5,455 nt of DNA from Bacteroidales bacterium UBA4318 (GTDB lineage Bacteria > Bacteroidota > Bacteroidia > Bacteroidales > UBA932). The translations under genes were made by a program, and so were the position numbers. The first letter of the stretch is position 1. Each line of letters starts with the position of its first letter. Below are positions 1 to 5,455 of this stretch, one piece after another. Where the stretch lies: positions 1 through 5,455 of the forward strand of contig DGUE01000074.1 of NCBI GenBank assembly GCA_002393895.1. The letters run 5' to 3'. Below the pieces are notes generated by a model. The model saw only the letters and a list, made by a program, of their open reading frames with translations, had not been told where the DNA came from and searched no databases.

Positions 1-1
1 C

Positions 2-430
2 CTGGGCCCGGTCAGCATCAGCAACAGCATCCCGGACTTCTACAAGAGTCTTATAGTCTGGTATCTGGAAAACAAGTATACCGACCCGGCGGTCAGCAGC
101 CTGGCATCTTCAACCCACAGTTTCACTCCAGATTTCCTGGCAGTTAACCCGGAGCAGCTGCTGAGCAAGGTTGAATCACTGGACGATCTGGACAGGCTTA
201 TCCTGGCCATCTCCGACGGCAAGTATCGTATTCCGGTGCTCGTGAAAAAGTATTTCAGCTACAATGCGAAACTGATCTGCTTCAACGTGGATCCCGATTT
301 CCAGGATTCTCTCGACGGCCTTATCCTCCTCAAGCTCAGCGATTTCCCCAAGAATTACCTGAAAGCGCTCGTGAAGGTGCTTCCGGAAGACCTGCAGGCA
401 GCTATTTTGAGCGAGTCTCCCCTCAGCTAA
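2..430 (+). CDS. GNAT-family acyltransferase, OlsB/GlsB-like (hemolysin-like), C-terminal part
   Basis: The frame is open from the left edge and ends in TAA, giving 142 residues. The true start lies outside the window; the internal GTG at 236 is an ordinary valine codon. The fragment begins LGPVSISN, which resembles the motif closing the GNAT domain of acyl-ACP-dependent N-acyltransferases (OlsB; GlsB of Bacteroides glycine lipids), often annotated as putative hemolysin. After it come a helical stretch (SLIVWYLENKY), a middle region, and a conserved-looking tail with RIPVLVKKYF, AKLICFNVDPDF and DSLDGLILL. This matches my memory of Bacteroidota homologues, where IPVLLKKY and FNVDP-F-LDGL recur. 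Known members acylate the amino group of an amino acid such as glycine or ornithine to start membrane aminolipid synthesis; some Bacteroidota versions are fused to a PlsC-type acyltransferase, which cannot be judged here. The substrate is unknown. The catalytic core is missing from the window. The gene converges on the hydrolase gene with no gap. Confidence 0.75.
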   Translation: MGPVSISNSIPDFYKSLIVWYLENKYTDPAVSSLASSTHSFTPDFLAVNPEQLLSKVESLDDLDRLILAISDGKYRIPVLVKKYFSYNAKLICFNVDPDFQDSLDGLILLKLSDFPKNYLKALVKVLPEDLQAAILSESPLS

Positions 431-3400
431 CTATTCCAGCATCAGCACTGGATTCTCCATCAGGCCGAAGGGAATACAGTAATAGTCATCTCTCCAAAGG
501 CGGGCAGAACCCGTCTTTCTCTTTTCGTACCAGTCGTTGTCGCCCGGCTCCAGATTGGGCCAGGAATGACGGCCGCTGAAGGTCGCAGGGCCCATCACAT
601 TGAATTCTCCGCCAACACAGTGATAAGGCCCCATAAGGTTGCGGAGGCTTCCGGTAAGAGTCAGTTCGACGGAGTTCTCCCCGGGGTGGAGGGCATCGGT
701 CACATCGGCCTCCCAGGAGCTGCAGAACACGGTCGGGAGTTCTTTTCCATTCACCTTCACGCCAACGGTAATAGCCTCTACATGAGGAAAAGCTATCTTG
801 TAGCGGCGGCCTTCCTTCAACTCATCCAGGGAGAAACTGCTGCTGCACACAAAACCACCGGAATAGAAGGGATAGCCGGCCAAAGTCAGGTTGGCAGAAG
901 AAACCTCCTTTTCGGATTCAATGCAGAAGGACCCATGCTCGAAACGGGAAGGCATGGGCTTGGGATTCAGAATCTTAAGACGGTTGCGCCAGGTTTCCGT
1001 GGGCTGCACTGCTGCAAGCCGGCCATTCACGGCAAAATCTCCGCAGAGGAAGATGGTTTCTATTTCAGAGCCATAGCGCTCCAAGGCATCGTAAGAATCA
1101 GGGACAGGGTTACGGAAATCCAGAGACATCAGCACCTGGTTGCGCCCCTCGAGGAGTGTTGAACTCACATCGGCGGTGCGGAAATAACGGTCCACATACC
1201 AATCATCGCCAAATTGCAACTCTTTACCGTTCAATGAGATAGATTTATACATCCATGGTTGTTCCACCACAAGCGAACAAGTCTTTGGAATGGATCCCAC
1301 CTCGAAAGAGTAGCTAAGCAGCATGGGGCCGTCGTACACCGCATCATGGTTCTGGAAACGTTCATAGATTGCAAGAACGGGTTCGGCCTCGTGCCAGCTG
1401 CTCCCGCCATCAGTCGACCACGCCGCAAAATCCAGAGGAAGGGCATTGGGGGCGGTTTTCCTGCAAATCCACGGTCCGCTCAGAGTCTGAAGCAGTTTCT
1501 CTTCGGAAGGAAGGACATAGCTGCCATCCGGATGTCTGCAGACCGGCCTGCTCCCGAATGCCAGCACCCAGGTCTGCGCAGGGGCGAACTCAAGCTCGAA
1601 GCCCCAGTCTGCCTCCTGGCTGATTTCCAGCGCATCCCCGTTCACAGGGTTGAGCAAAACGGGATGACTCCCTGGCTCAAGGCCGAGTTTCACCCTCGCA
1701 TTCCCGAGTCTGGAGATATTCGAGAGCTGAAGGGTATATCCGCCTTTCACCTTTCTAAGATGCGTCCATATCTTTCCGGCATCCCCCCCTTCCAACCTGA
1801 ATGCCAGCGGGGCATGCGTGGAGAGCCACGCTCCAAGTTCCTCCAAATTCAAGCGTACAGAACAAGCACGAAGGCCTTCCAGCGGGTCGGGCGAGCCCTC
1901 AACATATTTGGGGAAATCGCCAAGAACCAGCACATTACCCCCCTTGGAAGCAAACTCTTCCAAAAGCCTCACGGTGGAAGGGCGTATGGTCAGGAGATTC
2001 GGAAGGATAAGCGTATGGTAGCTCATCTCCCCTACCCTCAGACGCCCGTCTTCCACGGCCCCCAGTTCGGAAAGAATCTGCTCATCACCAATGTCGCTAT
2101 TGTAATGAAGGGTATTGAGCTGCTGGAGAGTACTTTCCAGAAGCACATCACGCTCCGTGCCCGGCTCAGGATAATTCCTCCTTGCATCTCTTTCCAGATA
2201 ATCCGATTCCAGAGTGCTCAGCACACAAACTTCGCCAACGGTTTTCCCGATGGTCGCAAAATATGCAAGGCGAGCGGCAAAATCCTCATACAAGTGGTTG
2301 AAAGGCCAATATGGTTCCTGATAATTGAAGGTGGGAGGATAGTCGTACTTGCGCACCCCCTTGATTGTGTAGTGAGACAAGTGGGGGCAGAACATGTTAA
2401 CCCCGCAGTTGGTGTGCCAGGCCGTCAGCCACATCCTGTCTTCCAGAGAAAGGTTATGGCCGGAGATGCCGAAGATCTCGCAAACCCTGCGTTTCTTGCC
2501 ATACTGGTTGGCTACGGAGGTCATCACCTTGGCATTATGCAAAGTCTTGAACCTGAGGCCTAAAGCATCGATTCCCGGCACATGCATGTGCCGGTATTGA
2601 GTCATCAGGTCGCCCTGGTTGAACATGTTGGCAACCGGCATTTCCTCACCGTTGAAGTGCCCCGTCCAAATCAGCTTGTTGGCGGCGCAATACTCTCCGA
2701 TCTGGGCGCTGAACGCATTCTCCATGCATTCTCCCACCGTCCGGTAGTAATGAAGCCGGAACTTGCGCCAGTTGCCCACAGTGTCCACCAGAGACGCCAG
2801 ATGAAGCCTCATGGGATAGCCCCAGCGCTTTTCGAACGCTGCCTCCATCCAGGGAGAATAAGGCATGAATGCATCTCCCCCTGCCATATCCGTCCTGGGC
2901 GAAACCTGAGGCTCATCGGAGAAAATACCCATCACTCCCTTCTGCCCGGCAAAACGGTCCACGTAGGGCTGGTAGGTGCAGTCGATGAAGGCTTTCACCA
3001 TCTCCGGATTCATAAGATCCACCCAGCATGTGCCATTATACCATGCCTGTCCCATGGGATCTACATGACTGACGTACAGGTATTTGCCATCGTCCAGCAA
3101 GATCTCGTCCGGCTCGGCTACCGGCGTTCCTGCCGGCACCCTCACAAGGGTACGGGCGCGGAAAGCATCGTCCTGCCTGGGCACAATGCCTCCGGCGAAT
3201 CCGCTGGGCCACTTGTCTTCGTCGTAGAACCAGGCTTCGAGGCCGAGCCGCTGCGACTCTTCGACGCCCACCTTCATCATTTCGAACCATTCCTCCGAGA
3301 GATACGGGGTGAGCAGTCCGGGGCGGCTGTGGAAGAATGCTCCACCGAAGCCACCTTCCTTGAACAGCGCCAGCTGGCGGCGCATCTCATCTGGCCGGAG

Positions 3401-3538
3401 GCTGTCGTTCAGCGACCAGAAACTCATTGAACGGTATGTTGTGGAAGGATGCCTGAATTCCTTCATGTCGAAGCGGTCCGCCGCCTGCCTTCCACATGCA
3501 GCAAGCAGCAGCATGGCAGCCACGATTAATCTACGCAT
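431..3538 (-). CDS. GH106-related glycoside hydrolase, predicted lipoprotein
   Basis: 1035 residues. The N-terminus has two arginines, a hydrophobic stretch and lipobox LAAC with Cys15, so an outer-membrane or periplasmic lipoprotein is expected; this also fixes the ATG at 3538 as the start. The first ~440 residues look like the TIM-barrel of PF17132/GH106-like enzymes: FWSLND (40-45), FYDEDKWPSGFAGG (104-117), GIFSDEP with Glu209, CEIFG with Glu354, and CGVNMFCPH plus SHY (378-390). By analogy with GH106, Glu209 and Glu354 are the best catalytic candidates. Residues ~505-545 (LILPNLL, GGNVLVLGDFP) resemble the GATase-like domain of such hydrolases. Two beta-sandwich regions follow, about 675-850 (GH2-type sugar-binding) and 870-985 (GYPFYSGG, GSLRNLMGPYHC). 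Length is typical. Known GH106 members cleave alpha-L-rhamnosides in plant glycans; this one lacks a SusC/D pair in view and its substrate is unknown. It overlaps the upstream iron-sulfur gene by 8 bases, has no clear Shine-Dalgarno, and ends in TAG. Confidence 0.8.
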   Translation of the reverse strand: MRRLIVAAMLLLAACGRQAADRFDMKEFRHPSTTYRSMSFWSLNDSLRPDEMRRQLALFKEGGFGGAFFHSRPGLLTPYLSEEWFEMMKVGVEESQRLGLEAWFYDEDKWPSGFAGGIVPRQDDAFRARTLVRVPAGTPVAEPDEILLDDGKYLYVSHVDPMGQAWYNGTCWVDLMNPEMVKAFIDCTYQPYVDRFAGQKGVMGIFSDEPQVSPRTDMAGGDAFMPYSPWMEAAFEKRWGYPMRLHLASLVDTVGNWRKFRLHYYRTVGECMENAFSAQIGEYCAANKLIWTGHFNGEEMPVANMFNQGDLMTQYRHMHVPGIDALGLRFKTLHNAKVMTSVANQYGKKRRVCEIFGISGHNLSLEDRMWLTAWHTNCGVNMFCPHLSHYTIKGVRKYDYPPTFNYQEPYWPFNHLYEDFAARLAYFATIGKTVGEVCVLSTLESDYLERDARRNYPEPGTERDVLLESTLQQLNTLHYNSDIGDEQILSELGAVEDGRLRVGEMSYHTLILPNLLTIRPSTVRLLEEFASKGGNVLVLGDFPKYVEGSPDPLEGLRACSVRLNLEELGAWLSTHAPLAFRLEGGDAGKIWTHLRKVKGGYTLQLSNISRLGNARVKLGLEPGSHPVLLNPVNGDALEISQEADWGFELEFAPAQTWVLAFGSRPVCRHPDGSYVLPSEEKLLQTLSGPWICRKTAPNALPLDFAAWSTDGGSSWHEAEPVLAIYERFQNHDAVYDGPMLLSYSFEVGSIPKTCSLVVEQPWMYKSISLNGKELQFGDDWYVDRYFRTADVSSTLLEGRNQVLMSLDFRNPVPDSYDALERYGSEIETIFLCGDFAVNGRLAAVQPTETWRNRLKILNPKPMPSRFEHGSFCIESEKEVSSANLTLAGYPFYSGGFVCSSSFSLDELKEGRRYKIAFPHVEAITVGVKVNGKELPTVFCSSWEADVTDALHPGENSVELTLTGSLRNLMGPYHCVGGEFNVMGPATFSGRHSWPNLEPGDNDWYEKRKTGSARLWRDDYYCIPFGLMENPVLMLE
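2575..2594. repeat. Perfect 20-base palindrome inside the hydrolase gene
   Basis: The bases CCGGCACATG are followed directly by CATGTGCCGG, their exact reverse complement. The symmetry stops at both ends (C2574 does not pair with T2595). On the minus strand the stretch covers the codons for RHMHVPG, residues 316-322 of the hydrolase, just before a PGID motif in the catalytic domain. As RNA it could fold into an 8-pair GC-rich stem with a 4-base loop. It may be only a product of the amino acids encoded; no partner copy was seen elsewhere in the window. Confidence 0.6.
3531..3538 (-). other. 8-base start/stop overlap (translational coupling site)
   Basis: On the minus strand the ATG of the hydrolase (3538-3536) lies five bases before the TAG stop of the membrane iron-sulfur gene (3533-3531), in another frame. 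The bases just upstream of this ATG (ATCCTCGATA) contain no purine-rich Shine-Dalgarno. Ribosomes finishing the upstream gene could reinitiate here. The coupling is inferred from the arrangement; the overlap itself is seen directly. Confidence 0.6.
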
Positions 3539-5333
3539 TATCGAGGATCTGGGATATGTCTTTTACAGGAATATCGGAGTACTTGCTGAAGGTTGACTGG
3601 CAAAGAGGACAGGCGGTCACGACCACATCCGGGCCAGCCACCGTGAGGTTATTCAGCGAGTTAAGAGTTATGTCGCGCCGCTTCTCGTAGTTCAGCGAGA
3701 TGCTGCCGAGCGAGCCCCCGCAGCAGATACTCTCTTCACGATTCTTTGCAGCCTCTACCAGAGTGCCGACAGCCGAGAGGGCAGAACGGGGCGGATTGTA
3801 GATGCCGCAGCCGCGTCCGAGTTCGCACGGGTCGTGGTAAACCATCTTCAGGCCTTCATCCTTACCGAGCTTAAGCCTCTGGGAATGAATGAGTTCGTCG
3901 AAGAACACACTATGATGCACTACATACTTTCCTGGCAGCGAATAGTTCTCTTTGAAAATACGGTAGCAGATAGGGCAGCTTAACAGCAGTACGTCGCACC
4001 CGGAGCCCATAATAATCTCCGTATTCTTACGTATCATCTCCCTCGCCTGCTCCTTGCGGCCAGCCATCAGCATGGGCCTGCCGCAGCACAGGCCTCCGTC
4101 CTCATCCATCATGGTCCAGGATACTCCTGCCTTGTCGAGAAGCGAGGTCGTGGCTTTCCTGATGGCCGGGGTGAGATGGGTCATGCAGCCTGCGAAATAC
4201 AGCACGTGCGCCGATCCTATCTTATCCAGCACCGCATCGGGAGAGAGTTTGGAATAATGAGGATTGATACCATATTTGCGCATGGCACGCTGAGCCAGAC
4301 GCATCTGGGGGCCGTCCACCTGAACCTGGCACACGGTGGTGCACTTTCCGCACATCAGGCATTTGTCGCTGATCTCCTCGATGCGCCTCTCATTCCCGCG
4401 GCGGAGCTGCCTGTTCAGGTACACGGTGCAATCCTTCAGATTCTCCTTGCGCACGCTCATAGGACAGGCATCTATGCAAACGCCACAGCCCGGGCAGGAA
4501 TAGAACTGCACACGTGCATAACCCTTGCGCGGATGCAGCACGTGGAGCCCGGCATTGCGGAGAGGAATCAGCAGCATTTCCGCAGGGATATGCATGTAGC
4601 GGGTAAAAGGCAGCACGCACATGAATACACCCAGCACTATGGAATAGGCCCACCAGGTGGGCATATAATTGAGTTCGTTGCCGAAGAACTGGCGGAAAAT
4701 CCAGTTCATGGGGATGGTCAGGAAACTCCCTCCGCTGATGTGGGCGGTGAAGCTCTCGGAAAGCAGTCGCAGCGGGAAGATGGCCCAGAGCGAATACAGC
4801 CCCACCCGGTCCAGCAGGCTGGGGCGCGTGGTGCGCCTCATTCCGAACCACAACGAACGAACGCGTTTGATTATGGCCAGGGTTATGCCGCTGAGGATGA
4901 CCAGGAGGAACAGGTCCATCAAGAAAAACAGCACGGCCCCTTGTATGGTGCTCTCCCCTTCTGCAACAAAGAAATTGAAGAAGATGGGATAATAGAAGAG
5001 ACGTATCCTGTGAGGCAGGAAGAGCATTACTTCTATATGCCCCAGCAGTATTATCATGAACCATCCAAAGGCAATGCTGGAGTGCATGTAGCCCAGCATG
5101 CGGTTTCGTTTCCAGAGCTTGACGTGAAGCAGGCAGTTCAGGAAGATATCCTTCACATTCTTCCAGGCAGTAGCCGGAGTAACCAGCGAGATCAGGAACT
5201 TGCGCCTGTCTTCCCTGGGCAGCTGAACCAGGATACGGATGGCCCCGTACAGGCAGTAGCCAAGCACAAATATCATCCCGAAAAGGAACGGGAGCACGAA
5301 AGGATGGAAACCGGTTGCGAATCTCTCGGTCAT
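3531..5333 (-). CDS. HdrE-HdrD-like fused membrane heme/iron-sulfur oxidoreductase
   Basis: 600 residues. About five membrane segments are seen near 10-36, 83-106, 132-155, 177-195 and 227-246, resembling the NarI/HdrE/DsrM heme b subunit. His84, His99, His198 and His248 sit at or near segment ends and are candidate heme ligands. The soluble part has two [4Fe-4S] motifs, C280-C283-C286-C290 and C325-C328-C331-C335, then two CCG motifs: C383, C416-C417, C453-x2-C456 (CX32CCX35CXXC) and C503, C537-C538, C575-x2-C578 (CX33CCX36CXXC). Both match the CX31-39CCX35-36CXXC consensus that binds the noncubane cluster in HdrB/HdrD. The order resembles HdrE+HdrD or DsrM+DsrK in one chain, as in Bacillus FadF-type proteins. 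It probably exchanges electrons between a soluble partner and menaquinone at the inner face of the cytoplasmic membrane. The partner is unknown: a heterodisulfide is unlikely in a non-methanogen, and ETF, a thiol/disulfide or a ferredoxin are options. It overlaps the upstream ferredoxin-like gene by 4 bases. Confidence 0.85.
   Translation of the reverse strand: MTERFATGFHPFVLPFLFGMIFVLGYCLYGAIRILVQLPREDRRKFLISLVTPATAWKNVKDIFLNCLLHVKLWKRNRMLGYMHSSIAFGWFMIILLGHIEVMLFLPHRIRLFYYPIFFNFFVAEGESTIQGAVLFFLMDLFLLVILSGITLAIIKRVRSLWFGMRRTTRPSLLDRVGLYSLWAIFPLRLLSESFTAHISGGSFLTIPMNWIFRQFFGNELNYMPTWWAYSIVLGVFMCVLPFTRYMHIPAEMLLIPLRNAGLHVLHPRKGYARVQFYSCPGCGVCIDACPMSVRKENLKDCTVYLNRQLRRGNERRIEEISDKCLMCGKCTTVCQVQVDGPQMRLAQRAMRKYGINPHYSKLSPDAVLDKIGSAHVLYFAGCMTHLTPAIRKATTSLLDKAGVSWTMMDEDGGLCCGRPMLMAGRKEQAREMIRKNTEIIMGSGCDVLLLSCPICYRIFKENYSLPGKYVVHHSVFFDELIHSQRLKLGKDEGLKMVYHDPCELGRGCGIYNPPRSALSAVGTLVEAAKNREESICCGGSLGSISLNYEKRRDITLNSLNNLTVAGPDVVVTACPLCQSTFSKYSDIPVKDISQILDNA
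5330..5333 (-). other. ATGA start/stop overlap
   Basis: On the minus strand the four bases ATGA carry the start codon of the fused oxidoreductase (5333-5331) and the TGA stop of the ferredoxin-like gene (5332-5330). This is a classic translational-coupling arrangement and fits two subunits of one complex made in fixed proportion. The overlap is seen directly; the stoichiometry is inferred. Confidence 0.8.
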
Positions 5334-5455
5334 AGGCTGCCCTCCACGTTTTCGTATAGCCTGCTAACGGTAAGGATCACCCTGCGGGTATTGATGCCGC
5401 GGGGGCATACCATGGTGCATTTGCCGCAGAGCATGCAATGCGAGAGCATCTGCTC
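5330..5455 (-). CDS. HdrC-like 4Fe-4S ferredoxin-type subunit, C-terminal part
   Basis: The frame enters at the right edge and runs 41 codons to TGA. It carries one complete cysteine motif, CMLCGKCTMVCPRGI (CxxCxxCxxxCP), which binds a [4Fe-4S] cluster, and ends with a short helical-looking tail (RVILTVSRLYENVEGSL). An HdrC-type subunit would carry a second such motif upstream, outside the window. The proline after the last cysteine and the following GIN fit bacterial-type ferredoxin domains. The ATGA overlap with the HdrE-HdrD-like gene suggests it is the electron-transfer partner of that protein, as HdrC is to HdrB. It could instead be a longer multi-domain iron-sulfur protein; the start is not visible. 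Confidence 0.75.
   Translation of the reverse strand, partial: EQMLSHCMLCGKCTMVCPRGINTRRVILTVSRLYENVEGSL
5341..5345 (-). promoter_or_regulatory. Shine-Dalgarno-like GGAGG for the fused oxidoreductase
   Basis: On the minus strand GGAGG lies seven bases before the ATG at 5333, inside the last codons of the upstream gene. Strong Shine-Dalgarno sites are not the rule in Bacteroidota, and these bases also encode Val-Glu-Gly, so the match may be partly chance. It does support this ATG as the start. Confidence 0.45.

Noticed and set aside
236..430. A short plus-strand gene starting at the GTG at 236.
   Set aside because: The same frame is open back to base 2 and reads as a coherent acyltransferase tail, so the GTG is an internal valine codon.
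405..450. Possible terminator hairpin at the convergent junction (TGAG...CTCA and CCAG...CTGG).
   Set aside because: Each arm is only four bases, the pairing does not extend, and no T-run follows on either strand.
566..3430. Long plus-strand open frames (566-1162, 1259-2563 and 2582-3430) opposite the hydrolase gene, all in the same frame.
   Set aside because: Their codons lie exactly opposite the hydrolase codons, so stops arise only where the hydrolase uses TTA, CTA or TCA. These are rare in this codon usage, which keeps the frame open. The translations show no recognisable domain, while the minus strand shows clear catalytic motifs.
4648..4662. Inverted repeat GCCCACC-A-GGTGGGC within the membrane iron-sulfur gene.
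   Set aside because: It is short, encodes the Trp-Trp pair and neighbours at residues 225-229, and lacks a T-run or intergenic position, so it is probably a coding coincidence and not a terminator.
4390..5064. A 224-codon minus-strand frame inside the membrane iron-sulfur gene.
   Set aside because: It lies in another frame of the same strand across the membrane and first ferredoxin regions. Its translation is rich in Arg, His and Pro with no domain, and the 600-residue frame explains the region fully.

Overview
The window is protein-coding from end to end. It holds two complete genes and two genes cut by the window edges, with no RNA genes, no mobile elements and no intergenic gap of more than a few bases. 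By eye the GC content is a little over 50%. The likely source is a member of the Bacteroidota, probably a gut or host-associated Bacteroidales. The reasons are the acyltransferase (hemolysin-like) tail at the left edge, a large lipoprotein glycoside hydrolase of a type common in that group, and a predicted heme/iron-sulfur membrane oxidoreductase. No lower rank can be supported.

Layout: (1) bases 2-430, plus strand, hold the last 142 codons of a GNAT-type acyltransferase resembling the OlsB/GlsB family of aminolipid N-acyltransferases. (2) Directly abutting it tail to tail, 3538-431 on the minus strand encodes a 1035-residue predicted lipoprotein glycoside hydrolase related to GH106 (alpha-L-rhamnosidase-like). 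(3) Overlapping its start by 8 bases, 5333-3531 on the minus strand encodes a 600-residue protein joining a NarI/HdrE-like membrane domain to an HdrD-like soluble part with two [4Fe-4S] motifs and two complete CCG cysteine motifs. (4) Overlapping its start by 4 bases (ATGA), 5455-5330 on the minus strand is the end of a small iron-sulfur protein resembling HdrC.

The three minus-strand genes form a tight run that should be cotranscribed from a promoter beyond the right edge. The ferredoxin-like protein and the fused protein most likely form a heterodisulfide-reductase-like complex passing electrons between a soluble donor or acceptor and the menaquinone pool. The glycoside hydrolase has no obvious biochemical link to it. 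The overlap suggests coupled expression, but it may only reflect compact genome packing. The most notable items are the HdrE-HdrD fusion with all metal ligands intact, the coupling of a glycosidase lipoprotein to a respiratory gene, and a perfect 20-base palindrome inside the hydrolase gene.
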